Source: Sphingomonas dokdonensis (GTDB lineage: Bacteria > Pseudomonadota > Alphaproteobacteria > Sphingomonadales > Sphingomonadaceae). From it: a stretch of DNA of 64,000 nt. The DNA is taken from assembly GCF_002197685.1 (NCBI RefSeq), contig NZ_NBBI01000002.1, positions 558,001-622,000 on the forward strand. The letters run 5' to 3'. The notes beneath the pieces are model-generated. The model had not been told where the DNA came from. It saw only the letters and a program-made list of their open reading frames with translations, and made no database searches. The position numbers and the translations under genes are program-made. Below are positions 45,578-54,645 of this stretch, piece by piece; the first letter of the stretch is position 1; each line of letters begins with the position of its first letter.

Positions 45578-47557
45578 ATGGCTGACCCAGATTTGTTCCG
45601 CGCTCCCGCATCCAGCGCCGATTACGACGCATCTTCGATCGAGGTGCTGGAGGGGCTGGAGCCAGTTCGGCGTCGGCCGGGCATGTATGTCGGCGGCACC
45701 GACGAGCGCGCCCTGCACCATCTCGCCGCGGAGATCCTCGACAATGCGATGGACGAGGCGGTGGCCGGCCACGCGACCCGTATCGAGGTAGCGCTGGCGG
45801 CGGGGAACCGCATCACCATCACCGATAACGGCCGCGGCATGCCGGTCGATCCGCATCCCAAGTTCCCGGACAAGAGCGCGCTGGAGGTGATCCTGTCGAC
45901 CCTGCACTCGGGCGGCAAATTCTCCGGCAAGGCGTATGCCACGTCGGGCGGTCTGCATGGTGTGGGCGCGTCCGTCGTCAACGCGCTCTCCTCCGACACG
46001 GTGGTGGAGGTCGCGCGCGACCGGCAGTTGTTCCGCCAGCGCTTTTCCAAAGGCGTGACGCTCGGCCCGCTCGAAACCGTCGGCGCGGCGCCTAACCGCC
46101 GCGGCACCTCGGTCGCCTTCACGCCGGATATTGAGATCTTCGGGCGCGAGTTGCTGTTCAAGCCCGCGCGGCTGTACCGGCTGGCGCGGTCCAAGGCCTA
46201 TCTGTTCGCTGGTGTCGAGATCCGGTGGAAATGCGCGCCCGAACTGATCGGCGACGACACCCCGGCGGAGGCGGTGTTCCAGTTCCCAGGCGGTCTCGCC
46301 GACCACCTGCGCGAACAGGTCGGCGCGCGCGAATGCGCGACGGCGGACTTCTTTGCCGGGTCGCAGGAGTTTCCGGCCGAGGCGGGGCGCGTCGAATGGG
46401 CGGTCGCCTGGCCCTTGTGGTCGGAGGGCAGCTACAGCTGGTATTGCAACACCATCCCGACTCCCGATGGCGGCACGCACGAACAGGGGCTTCGCCAGGC
46501 GCTGGTTCGCGGGCTTCGCGCATTCGGCGACCTCGTCAACAACAAGCGGGCAAAGGAGCTGACCGCCGACGACGTGATGGTCGGCAGCGAGCTGATGCTC
46601 AGCGTGTTCATCCGCGATCCGCAATTCCAATCGCAGACCAAGGACCGGCTTACCTCGCCAGAGGCCGCCGGGCTGGTCGAAAAAGCGGTGCGCGACCATT
46701 TCGACCATTGGCTCGGCCAGAACATGGACCGGGGCCGCGCGCTGCTCGGCTATGTGGTGGAGCGGATGGACGACCGCCTGCGCCGCAAGGCCGAGCGCGA
46801 GGTGAAGCGCAAGACCGCGACCTCGTCGCGCAAGCTGCGCCTGCCCGGCAAGCTGACCGATTGCTCGATCGACAGCAACGAGGGCACCGAGCTGTTCATC
46901 GTGGAGGGCGACAGCGCCGGCGGCAGCGCCAAGCAGGCGCGCGACCGCAAGACGCAGGCGATCCTGCCGATCCGTGGCAAGATTTTGAACGTCGCCTCCG
47001 CGACCAGCGCCAAGATCCTCGCCAACCAGGAAATTGCCGACCTGATCCAGGCATTGGGCTGCGGCACGCGCAAGGAGTGCCGTCCCGACAATCTGCGCTA
47101 CGAACGCGTCGTCATCATGACCGACGCGGACGTCGACGGCGCGCATATCGCGACGTTGCTGATGACGTTCTTTTTTCAGGAAATGCCCGATCTTGTTCGC
47201 CGCGGGCACCTCTACCTCGCGCAGCCGCCGCTTTACCGCCTGACGGTCGGCGCCAAGTCGCTCTACGCCCGCGACGACGCGCACCGCGCCGAGATCGAGC
47301 GCACGGTGTTCAAGGGCAAGAAGGTCGACGTGGCGCGCTTTAAGGGCCTTGGTGAGATGAACCCCGGCCAGCTGCGCGAAACCACCATGGATCCAGGCAG
47401 CCGCAGCCTTATTCGCATCACCCTGCCGCAGGAATATGAGGGGCGCGCCGGCGTCAAGGATCTGGTCGACCGGCTGATGGGCACCAATCCCGCGCACCGC
47501 TTCGCCTTTATCCAGGAGAATGCGGCGCGGCTGGACGAGGAGACGATCGACGCGTGA
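45578..47557 (+). CDS. parE: DNA topoisomerase IV subunit B
   Basis: ATPase subunit that drives decatenation with ParC. 659 residues from MADPDLFRAP; an ATG three codons earlier is also possible. The GHKL ATPase EILDNAMDEAVAGHATRIEV (N-box), ITDNGRGMPVDPHPKFPDKS and TSGGLHGVGASVVNALSS; transducer; TOPRIM domain with FIVEGDSAGGSAKQARDRKT, PIRGKILNVASATSAK and MTDADVDGAHIATLL; C-terminus LMGTNPAHRFAFIQENA. The length and absence of a GyrB insert favour ParE over GyrB. rnr begins 32 bp after the stop. Confidence 0.95.
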   Translation: MADPDLFRAPASSADYDASSIEVLEGLEPVRRRPGMYVGGTDERALHHLAAEILDNAMDEAVAGHATRIEVALAAGNRITITDNGRGMPVDPHPKFPDKSALEVILSTLHSGGKFSGKAYATSGGLHGVGASVVNALSSDTVVEVARDRQLFRQRFSKGVTLGPLETVGAAPNRRGTSVAFTPDIEIFGRELLFKPARLYRLARSKAYLFAGVEIRWKCAPELIGDDTPAEAVFQFPGGLADHLREQVGARECATADFFAGSQEFPAEAGRVEWAVAWPLWSEGSYSWYCNTIPTPDGGTHEQGLRQALVRGLRAFGDLVNNKRAKELTADDVMVGSELMLSVFIRDPQFQSQTKDRLTSPEAAGLVEKAVRDHFDHWLGQNMDRGRALLGYVVERMDDRLRRKAEREVKRKTATSSRKLRLPGKLTDCSIDSNEGTELFIVEGDSAGGSAKQARDRKTQAILPIRGKILNVASATSAKILANQEIADLIQALGCGTRKECRPDNLRYERVVIMTDADVDGAHIATLLMTFFFQEMPDLVRRGHLYLAQPPLYRLTVGAKSLYARDDAHRAEIERTVFKGKKVDVARFKGLGEMNPGQLRETTMDPGSRSLIRITLPQEYEGRAGVKDLVDRLMGTNPAHRFAFIQENAARLDEETIDA

Positions 47558-47588
47558 CCCTGGGCGTGCGAGTACCTATCTAGCCGGG

Positions 47589-49913
47589 ATGCGCAAACCA
47601 AAGGCAGGGCTTCCGAGCCGCCAGCAGATCCTCGACTTCATCGCCACCAGCGAGACGCCCGCCGGCAAGCGCGAGATCGCGCGCGCCTTTGGGCTGACCG
47701 CGCAGGAGAAGATCGGACTCAAGGCGCTGCTGAAGGACATGGCGGACGAGGGGCTGATCGACAGCGCGCCGGGCCGCGCTTTTCATAAGACGGGCGGGCT
47801 GCCCAAGGTGACCGTGCTGCGCGTCGTCGACGTCGACGATGGTGGTACGATCTGGGCGACGCCGGAGCGCTGGGAGGCCGACGTTCCCGCGCCGCGCGTG
47901 CGGGTGCGCGAGCGTCGTCGTGGCGAGCTTGGGATCGGCACTCGCATCCTTGCGCGGACGGAGGAGGCCGGCAACGGCTGGATCGCGCATGCCATGAAGA
48001 CGCTTGCCCCCGCCGCCGAGCAGATGATCGGCGTGCTGCGCGGCGAGGGCGACCGGCTGTGGCTGCAAGGCGTGGAGAAAAAGGAAAAGCGCGAATATGC
48101 CGTCTCCGACGCCGGCGGGGCGCAGGCCGGCGACTTGGTGCTGGCCGAGCGCACCGGCCGCCCACCGCGCATCTCCGCGCGTGTCGTCGAGCGGCTGGGC
48201 GATCCGTTCGCCCCGCGCAGCTTCTCGCTGATCGCGATCCACCGTCATGAGATTCCGCACGTCTTCACCGAAGAAACACTGGGCGAGGCGACCCGCGTCG
48301 CGCGCCAGCCGCTGGGCGACGATCGCGAGGACCTGACGCACCTGCCGATCGTCGCGATCGATCCCGCCGACGCGCGCGATCACGACGACGCGATCTGGGC
48401 CGCCCCCGACGACGATCCCGCCAACGAGGGCGGCTTCCGCGCGGTGGTCGCGATCGCCGACGTCAGCTTCTACGTCCGCCCCGGTGGCGCGATCGACCGC
48501 GAGGCGCGGCGGCGTGGCAATTCGGTCTATTTCCCCGACCGCGTCGTCCCCATGCTGCCCGAGATCCTGTCCGCAGACGTCTGTTCGCTGAAGGAAGGCG
48601 AGGATCGCGCGACCATGGCCTGCCACCTTCAGGTTACCAAGACGGGTGCGCTGAAGTCCTGGCGCTTCACCCGCGCCGTGGTCCGCATCGCGCGTAACAT
48701 CGCCTACGAAGTCGCGCAGGCGATGATCGATAATAATCTCCCCGGAACGGGGAGGGGGACCAGCGAAGCTGGTGGAGGGGGATCGCCCCAGGACACACCG
48801 CTTGTGGAAGCCCCCCTCCACCAGCCTGCGGCTGGTCCCCCTCCCCGTGCCGAGGAGGATATCCTTCCGGCCCTTCAGAACCTCTGGGCCTGCTGGTCCG
48901 CGCTCGCCACCGCCCGCGACAAGCGCGAACCGCTCGCGCTGGACTTGCCCGAGCGCCAGGTCGCGCTCGATGAAAAGGGCCGCCTGCTCTCGGTCGCCCC
49001 GCGCGAGCGGCTCGATGCGCACCGCCTCGTCGAGGATTACATGATCGCCGCCAACGTCGCCGCCGCCAAGGCGCTGGAGGCGAGGAAGGCGCCGGTCATG
49101 TACCGCATCCACGAGCCGCCCTCGCGCGAGAAGCTGTCGGCGCTGAAGGACTATCTCGACACGTTCGACATCCCCTTCGCGCTCGGCCAGGTCATCAAGC
49201 CTGCGACCTTCAACCGCATCTTCGACCGCGTCGGCGACGCCGATTTCCGGCCGCAGGTCATGGAGCAGGTGCTGCGCTCGCAGACGCAGGCCTATTACGG
49301 CCCCGGCAACCACGGCCATTTCGGCCTGTCGCTCGGCTCCTATGCGCATTTCACCTCGCCGATCCGCCGCTATGCGGACCTTCTGGTCCACCGCGCGCTG
49401 ACCAGCGCCTATGCGCTCGGCCCCGGCGGGCTGAACGGCGACGAGGATTTCGAGCGGCTGGGCGATACGATCAGCAAGCTAGAGCGTCGCGCCATGGAGG
49501 CGGAGCGCGAGACGATCGACCGCTACGTCGCCTCCTTCGTGGCGGACCGGGTGGGCGAAATCGTCGATGCGCGGATCACCGGGGTGCAGAACTTCGGCTT
49601 CTTCGCGACGGTGGAAGGGGTCGGCGGTGACGGGCTGATGCCGGTCAGCGACCTCGGCGGCGAATATTTCCGCTATGACGAGGCGGGGCGGCGGCTGGTC
49701 GGTGAGACGAGCGGCGACGAATATACGCTTGGTCAGCGGCTGCGGCTGCGGCTCGCGGAGGCGAACCCGGTCACCGGCGCGCTGCGCTTCGAGATGGAAG
49801 AGGGTAGGGGCGCCCGGCCGAACCGGCGCGACGATCGCAAGTCCGGCCCGCCGCGCGTGCTGAAGCGGCGCGGACGGCCCGGCAACATCCGGCATCAGGG
49901 GCGGAGAAAGTAA
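47589..49913 (+). CDS. rnr: Ribonuclease R with an in-frame palindromic repeat insertion
   Basis: 3'-5' exoribonuclease for structured RNA. 774 residues, starting MRKPKAGLPSRQQILDFIAT. Winged-helix and CSD domains come first, then the RNB domain with AIDPADARDHDDAIW (acidic residues D258, D264, D266, D267), and a C-terminal S1 domain (GEIVDARITGVQNFGFFATV) with a basic tail ending RRGRPGNIRHQGRRK. Inside the RNB domain, residues about 384-421 (LPGTGRGTSEAGGGG... to PPPRA) are encoded by a 114-bp palindromic repeat and are not family sequence. The frame is kept. Start set by position after parE; the 103-aa gene starts 3 bases after. Confidence 0.95.
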   Translation: MRKPKAGLPSRQQILDFIATSETPAGKREIARAFGLTAQEKIGLKALLKDMADEGLIDSAPGRAFHKTGGLPKVTVLRVVDVDDGGTIWATPERWEADVPAPRVRVRERRRGELGIGTRILARTEEAGNGWIAHAMKTLAPAAEQMIGVLRGEGDRLWLQGVEKKEKREYAVSDAGGAQAGDLVLAERTGRPPRISARVVERLGDPFAPRSFSLIAIHRHEIPHVFTEETLGEATRVARQPLGDDREDLTHLPIVAIDPADARDHDDAIWAAPDDDPANEGGFRAVVAIADVSFYVRPGGAIDREARRRGNSVYFPDRVVPMLPEILSADVCSLKEGEDRATMACHLQVTKTGALKSWRFTRAVVRIARNIAYEVAQAMIDNNLPGTGRGTSEAGGGGSPQDTPLVEAPLHQPAAGPPPRAEEDILPALQNLWACWSALATARDKREPLALDLPERQVALDEKGRLLSVAPRERLDAHRLVEDYMIAANVAAAKALEARKAPVMYRIHEPPSREKLSALKDYLDTFDIPFALGQVIKPATFNRIFDRVGDADFRPQVMEQVLRSQTQAYYGPGNHGHFGLSLGSYAHFTSPIRRYADLLVHRALTSAYALGPGGLNGDEDFERLGDTISKLERRAMEAERETIDRYVASFVADRVGEIVDARITGVQNFGFFATVEGVGGDGLMPVSDLGGEYFRYDEAGRRLVGETSGDEYTLGQRLRLRLAEANPVTGALRFEMEEGRGARPNRRDDRKSGPPRVLKRRGRPGNIRHQGRRK
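48738..48851. repeat. In-frame palindromic element inside rnr
   Basis: ACGGGGAGGGGGACCAGC (48747-48764) is a perfect 18-bp inverted repeat of 48831-48848. Inside it, GCTGGTGGAGGGGG (48768-48781) pairs with 48812-48825 over 14 bp. The apical loop is about 30 bases. It adds exactly 38 codons with no stop in the rnr frame. This structure resembles intergenic palindromic repeats, here within a gene, as known for Rickettsia palindromic elements. Confidence 0.85.
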
Positions 49914-49915
49914 CA

Positions 49916-50227
49916 ATGGCCAATTTCATGATCCGCACCGCGGAACGCTACACCACGCGCGCGCAGAACCGCATCGTTGACCGGCTGCGGATCGCGGGCG
50001 CGATCAAGCCAGCCAACGCCGCCGCCATCGATCCGACCGGCAAGCTGGAACGGCGGCTTCTCGACCGCATGGTGGCGTTCGGCGCGGTCGTGAGCGAGGG
50101 CAATGGCGCATACTGGCTGAACGAGCGGCGCCTGGTTGACTTCCGCAAGGAGGAACTGGCGCGGCTGCTCGGCGCGGTCGCCGTGGTCGGCTTCGCGGCC
50201 GCAGGGGCGATCGCCTTCGGCCGTTGA
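49916..50227 (+). CDS. Small protein with C-terminal membrane anchor
   Basis: 103 residues. The N-terminal 80 are soluble, helical and charged (TTRAQNRIVDRLRIAGAIKP, KLERRLLDRMVAFGAVVSEG, NERRLVDFRKEELARLLGAV) and end in the hydrophobic AVAVVGFAAAGAIAFGR, a likely C-terminal transmembrane anchor. The central GNGAYWLNERRL resembles a winged-helix hairpin. No function can be assigned. It starts 3 bases after the rnr stop and is likely co-transcribed. Confidence 0.7.
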   Translation: MANFMIRTAERYTTRAQNRIVDRLRIAGAIKPANAAAIDPTGKLERRLLDRMVAFGAVVSEGNGAYWLNERRLVDFRKEELARLLGAVAVVGFAAAGAIAFGR

Positions 50228-50259
50228 CCACTCTTGCCCAAGCCGCCGCGTGATCCCGA

Positions 50260-51420
50260 TCATCCGGTCGTAAACGTAAGCCCCGCCTTCGCCACCAGCC
50301 GGTCGCGCAGCGTTGCGCCCATCAGCGCGCCCGGCGTCCAGATGCCGCCGTCGCCCGCCACGTCCTGCACCAGGCACAGCGCGCTTTCCGCCAGCATCTT
50401 GCTGGTGGAGCCATAGCCCGGATCGCGGTCGCCCGTGACCACCGTGTCGATCCGCGATCCGTCCGGCATCAGGCCGACGAACAGCAGGTCGTAATGCCCA
50501 GCCTCACGTTCCTCGCGGGTCGGGCCCTCGCCCGGCTTTGGCCCGGTGTCCCCGGCGAACGGGTTGAACTTGGCCAGCGCCTCGGCCGCCGCCTTGCCCA
50601 TGTCGCCCAGCCCAGTGACCATCATCTCGTCATAGACGAAGTCCGCACCATAAAGGCCGCCCAGCAGGAAATCGGTGCGGTGGACGTTCTTGGTGTTGAT
50701 CGGCGCCATCACGAACGGCGCGACCCAGCAGTTGATGGTGGTGTCGAACTCGGGGATCAGCCCGGTCGGCTGGTGCGGCCCGCTGTGCCCCGGCGTCAGT
50801 GCAAACGGGCTGGCGAGCAGCGGCACCAGCGACGGGTCCTTGGCCGCCGCGGCCAGTGTCGCCTTCAGGCTCGCCGCGGTGCCGCCCGAGAACGTGCCCT
50901 TCATCGTGCGCACGCGTCCCTTCACGCGGGGTGCCGGGCGCCCGAAGCGTGCGATCGCATGTTCCTGAAGCGTCAGCACGCCAAGGTCGAAGGGGATTGA
51001 ATCGAACCCGCACGAAAAGACGATCCGTGCGCCCGTGCGCTTTGCCTCCGCCTCGTGCGCGTCGATCATGCGGCGCATCCAGCCCGGCTCACCGCACAGG
51101 TCGACATAGGCGGTGCCGGTCGCGGCACAGGCGGCGACCAGTTCGCTGCCATATAGCTGGTACGGACCGACCGTGGAGATCACCACCGTCGCACGCTCGC
51201 ACATGGCGCGCAGCGCGGCGGAGTCGCCGGCGTCGGCTACCACCAGCGGCAGGTCGGTAACGGCGCCGATTGCGCTGCGCACCTCTTGAAGCTTGGTCAG
51301 CGAGCGTCCGGCCATAGCCCAGCGCACACCCTCAGGATAAGCGCCGGCGATATATTCCGCGACAAGGCGACCGGTATAGCCGGTCGCGCCATAGACGATC
51401 ACGTCGAACTCGCTCGCCAT
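50260..51420 (-). CDS. Saccharopine dehydrogenase-family (trans-acting enoyl reductase-like) protein
   Basis: 386 residues. A Rossmann fold opens FDVIVYGATGYTGRLVAEYI and is followed by WAMAGRSLTKLQEVRSAIGA, VVISTVGPYQLYGSELVAAC and TAYVDLCGEPGWMRRMIDAH. This is the mycobacterial trans-enoyl-reductase/saccharopine dehydrogenase-like group, not a true lysine-pathway enzyme. NAD(P)H-dependent reduction is likely; the substrate is unknown. Convergent with the small membrane gene; the ABC exporter gene is 17 bp upstream in the same direction, suggesting an operon. Confidence 0.88.
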   Translation of the reverse strand: MASEFDVIVYGATGYTGRLVAEYIAGAYPEGVRWAMAGRSLTKLQEVRSAIGAVTDLPLVVADAGDSAALRAMCERATVVISTVGPYQLYGSELVAACAATGTAYVDLCGEPGWMRRMIDAHEAEAKRTGARIVFSCGFDSIPFDLGVLTLQEHAIARFGRPAPRVKGRVRTMKGTFSGGTAASLKATLAAAAKDPSLVPLLASPFALTPGHSGPHQPTGLIPEFDTTINCWVAPFVMAPINTKNVHRTDFLLGGLYGADFVYDEMMVTGLGDMGKAAAEALAKFNPFAGDTGPKPGEGPTREEREAGHYDLLFVGLMPDGSRIDTVVTGDRDPGYGSTSKMLAESALCLVQDVAGDGGIWTPGALMGATLRDRLVAKAGLTFTTG

Positions 51421-51437
51421 CGGTCCTCTCCCTTTTT

Positions 51438-53216
51438 TTATGCCGCCTCGCTGAACTGCAGGCTGGCGAGCCGCGCATACAGCCCGCTGCCCGCCATCAA
51501 CGCGGCATGGTTTCCTTGCTCCACGATGCGCCCGCCGTCCATCACCACGATCCGGTCGGCGGCGCGCACGGTGGCGAGACGATGCGCGATCACCAGTGTC
51601 GTGCGATCCGCCATCAGACGCTCCAGCGCCTCCTGCACCAGCCGCTCGCTTTCCGCATCCAGCGCGCTGGTCGCCTCGTCGAGCAGCAGGATCGGCGCAT
51701 CGCGCAGCAGCGCGCGCGCAATCGCGACGCGCTGGCGCTGCCCGCCCGAAAGCCGCGCGCCGCCTTCGCCCAGGAAGGTATCGAGCCCGTGGGGCAGATC
51801 GCGCAGGAAGCCGGCGGCATTGGCCGCCTCCGCAGCGGCCCACAGTGCGCCGTCATCGGCATCCCACCGGCCGTAGCGAAGGTTGTCGCGTGCCGATGCG
51901 CCAAAGATCACCGTCTCCTGCGGAACCATGGCGATGCGGCTGCGCAGCGCGGCGGGATCGACATCGCGCAGGTCGGCGCCGTCGACCGTCAACCGCCCCG
52001 CGATCGGATCGTAGAACCGTTGGAGCAGCTGGAACAACGTGGTCTTGCCGGCACCGGAGGGGCCGACCAGCGCCACCGTCTCCCCCGGCGCGACGGCCAG
52101 CGTAAAATCGTGCAGCGCCGCCGCATCGGGGCGCGTGGGATAGCGGAACTCGACGCCTTCGAACGACACCGCGCCGCGTGCCGGCTGGGGCAGGGCGACC
52201 GGCTTGGCGGGCGCCGCGATCTCCGGCCGCTCGGCCATCAATTCGGTCAGCCGCCCCGCTGCGCCAGCGCCGCGCAGCAGCTCGCCGTACACCTCAGTGA
52301 GCGCACCGAACGCGCCCGCCACGATGCCGCCGGTCAGCACGAACGCGGCGATCGACCCGCCCGAGATGCGCCCTGCGGCAACGTCGGTCGCGCCTTCCCA
52401 CAGCACCAGGGTTATCGATCCGAACACCAGCCCGATGACGATCGCCGTCATCACGGCGCGCAACGCGATGCGGCGCTGCGCGGCCTCCATGGTCGCCTCC
52501 ACCGCGCCCGCGAACCGATCGCTCTCGCGTTTTTCCTGGCCGAACGCCTGCACGATCTTCATCGCGCCCAGCGTTTCCGTCACCATCGCGCCGACATCCG
52601 CGACGCGGTCCTGCGAGGTGCGCGAATAGCTGCGTACCCGCCGGCCCAGCAGCACGATCGGCAGGATGATGAGCGGGATACCCAGCGTCAGCAGCCCGGC
52701 GAGCTTGGGGGAAATCGCGAACAGGTAGACCAGCCCGCCGATGCCGGTGAACGCATTGCGCAGCGCGACCGATACGGTGGTACCGACCACCATCTCGATC
52801 TGAGCGGTATCCGCCGTCATGCGGCTGGCGATCTCCGACGGGCGGTTTTCCTCGAAGAAGCGCGGGCTGAGCGTCAGCAGGTGTCGCTGCACGCTGGTGC
52901 GGATATCCGCCACCACGCGCTCGCCCAGCCACGACACGAAATAGAACCGCACCGCCGTGCCGAGCGCCAGCACGACGACGATCATCAGCATGTAGTGGAA
53001 CGCCCCCGCCACCGCCTCGCCGCTGCCGGCGGTGAAGCCGCGGTCGATGATCCGCTTGAAGCTGTAGGGGATCGCGATCGTCGCTGCGGACGTGACAGCC
53101 AGCGCCACCCAGGCGGCAGCGATCTGCGTGGGGTAACGCTTGGCATGACGCCAGACGATGGAAAGGTTGCCGATCCGCCGGCTCGGGGGCGGTTCGCTCG
53201 TCGCGCTGCTGGCCAT
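51438..53216 (-). CDS. ABC exporter, fused permease-ATPase (MsbA/multidrug type)
   Basis: 592 residues, starting MASSATSEPPPSRRIGNLSI. Six-span membrane domain (about 30-325; first span IAAAWVALAVTSAATIAIPY), then one ATPase domain: Walker A GPSGAGKT (385-392), Q-loop MVPQETVIFGASARDN, signature LSGGQRQRVAIARALL, Walker B ILLLDEATSALD and H-loop VIAHRLATV. It functions as a homodimer or heterodimer exporting lipids or drugs. In the same direction as the reductase downstream, suggesting a shared lipid-related role; that is inference. Confidence 0.93.
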   Translation of the reverse strand: MASSATSEPPPSRRIGNLSIVWRHAKRYPTQIAAAWVALAVTSAATIAIPYSFKRIIDRGFTAGSGEAVAGAFHYMLMIVVVLALGTAVRFYFVSWLGERVVADIRTSVQRHLLTLSPRFFEENRPSEIASRMTADTAQIEMVVGTTVSVALRNAFTGIGGLVYLFAISPKLAGLLTLGIPLIILPIVLLGRRVRSYSRTSQDRVADVGAMVTETLGAMKIVQAFGQEKRESDRFAGAVEATMEAAQRRIALRAVMTAIVIGLVFGSITLVLWEGATDVAAGRISGGSIAAFVLTGGIVAGAFGALTEVYGELLRGAGAAGRLTELMAERPEIAAPAKPVALPQPARGAVSFEGVEFRYPTRPDAAALHDFTLAVAPGETVALVGPSGAGKTTLFQLLQRFYDPIAGRLTVDGADLRDVDPAALRSRIAMVPQETVIFGASARDNLRYGRWDADDGALWAAAEAANAAGFLRDLPHGLDTFLGEGGARLSGGQRQRVAIARALLRDAPILLLDEATSALDAESERLVQEALERLMADRTTLVIAHRLATVRAADRIVVMDGGRIVEQGNHAALMAGSGLYARLASLQFSEAA

Positions 53217-53288
53217 GCGCGCCCGTCTAGCAGTGTGGGGAGTGTGGCTCAACGGCCACCGTCGGGAGCAATCGGCTGGTACAAGCCG

Positions 53289-53304
53289 TTGTGCAGGTGC
53301 ACAA
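53289..53304. promoter_or_regulatory. Perfect palindrome upstream of phaZ
   Basis: TTGTGCA-GG-TGCACAA, 7-bp perfect arms with a 2-base centre, 40 bases upstream of the phaZ start and 73 bases from the divergent ABC-exporter start. TGC-rich palindromes are known operators of PHA regulators of the PhaR type in other bacteria, so this is a candidate; no binding protein is in the window. Confidence 0.5.
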
Positions 53305-53343
53305 TGCGCCCCATGTCGGACCAAAGGTGCTACAGGATACCGG

Positions 53344-54576
53344 ATGCTCTACGACGCCTATGAATTCAACCGGTCGCTCCTTGCGACCGCCAGTGCCATG
53401 GCCAATTTCGGTGTGGGCATGTTGCAGAACCCGGCAAACCCGTTCGCGTATTTCGGCGGCGGGCAGGTCATGGCCTCCGCGCTGGAGGTGTTCGCACATG
53501 CAGCAGCGTCGCGGGGCAAGCCGGCATTCGGGCTCGATCACACGCTGATCGACGGGCGCGAAGTCGCCGTTCGCGAGGAAGTGGTGCTGGAAAAGCCGTT
53601 CGGATCGCTCAAGCGGTTCGTGCGCGAGGGCATCGAGGGCGGGCCGCGCCTGATGATCGTGGCGCCCATGTCGGGGCATTTCGCCACGCTGTTGCGCGGC
53701 ACCGTGGAGCGCATGCTGCCGTTCGCTGATGTCTATGTCACCGACTGGCAGGATGCGAAGCTGGTGCCGCTGGCGGACGGCCGCTTCGATCTCGACGATT
53801 ATGTCGATTATCTGGTCGCCTTTCTTGAAGCGATCGGACCCGATGGCGACAAGGGTGGGGCGCACGTGCTCGCGGTCTGCCAGCCGTCCGTGCCCTGCTA
53901 TGCTGCGGCCTGTCTGATGAACGCCGACGCGCATCCCTGCCGGCCCAAGACGCTGACCATGATGGGGGGGCCGATCGACACGCGTGAGGCGCCCACCGCG
54001 GTGAACACGCTTGCGACCGAGCGGCCGCATTCCTGGTTCCAGCAGAATGTTATCGCGACCGTGCCGGCGATGTATCCGGGCGCGGGGCGGCGCGTGTACC
54101 CCGGCTTCCTTCAGCTCACCGGCTTCATGTCGATGAACCTCGGCAACCACATGATGAGCCATTGGGAGATGTTCAAACACCTCGTCCGCGGCGACGGCGA
54201 GAGTGCGGACGCGACCAAGGATTTCTACGACGAATATCGCTCGGTCTGCGACATGACGGCGGAATACTACCTCCAGACGATCGACCTGGTGTTCCAGACG
54301 CACGCCCTGCCGAACGGCACCATGACCCACCGTGGCCGCCCGGTGGATCCCGCCGCGCTCACCGACACCGCGCTGCTGGCAATCGAGGGGGAGCGCGACG
54401 ACATTTCTGGTCTTGGCCAGACCAGGGCCGCGCTGACCATCGCCACCGCATTGCCGGAGGATCGCAAGCGCTACTTCATGGCCGAGGGTGTCGGCCATTA
54501 CGGGATCTTCAACGGCTCCAAGTGGCGCGAGCGGATCGCGCCGGTGGTCGAGGAGTGGATCACGGCGCACGATTGA
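53344..54576 (+). CDS. phaZ: Intracellular polyhydroxyalkanoate depolymerase
   Basis: Degrades stored PHB granules to hydroxybutyrate oligomers. 410 residues, starting MLYDAYEFNRSLLATASAMA. The nucleophile elbow is VCQPSVPCYAA with cysteine 179 in place of serine, as in intracellular PhaZ of the Ralstonia type; GERDDISG gives the acid and EGVGHYGIFNGSKW the histidine. FADVYVTDWQDAKLVPLADG and GGPIDTREAPTAVN are family blocks. No signal peptide. A convergent gene begins 69 bp after. The palindrome upstream is a possible operator. Confidence 0.93.
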   Translation: MLYDAYEFNRSLLATASAMANFGVGMLQNPANPFAYFGGGQVMASALEVFAHAAASRGKPAFGLDHTLIDGREVAVREEVVLEKPFGSLKRFVREGIEGGPRLMIVAPMSGHFATLLRGTVERMLPFADVYVTDWQDAKLVPLADGRFDLDDYVDYLVAFLEAIGPDGDKGGAHVLAVCQPSVPCYAAACLMNADAHPCRPKTLTMMGGPIDTREAPTAVNTLATERPHSWFQQNVIATVPAMYPGAGRRVYPGFLQLTGFMSMNLGNHMMSHWEMFKHLVRGDGESADATKDFYDEYRSVCDMTAEYYLQTIDLVFQTHALPNGTMTHRGRPVDPAALTDTALLAIEGERDDISGLGQTRAALTIATALPEDRKRYFMAEGVGHYGIFNGSKWRERIAPVVEEWITAHD

Positions 54577-54589
54577 ATGTGACGCCGGC

Positions 54590-54617
54590 AAAATGGCTGG
54601 GGCCGCACCGCCATTTT
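54590..54617. terminator. Hairpin between convergent phaZ and stress-protein genes
   Basis: AAAATGGC (54590-54597) pairs with GCCATTTT (54610-54617). On either strand the descending arm ends in TTTT, so a weak bidirectional terminator is possible. The loop is GC-rich. Confidence 0.6.
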
Positions 54618-54645
54618 GAAGGCGATGCGACCCCGGCGTTCTGGT

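Noticed and set aside
45443-47497. 684-codon minus-strand open frame opposite parE
   Set aside because: Shadow of parE; starts in no sensible context and has low-complexity shadow composition.
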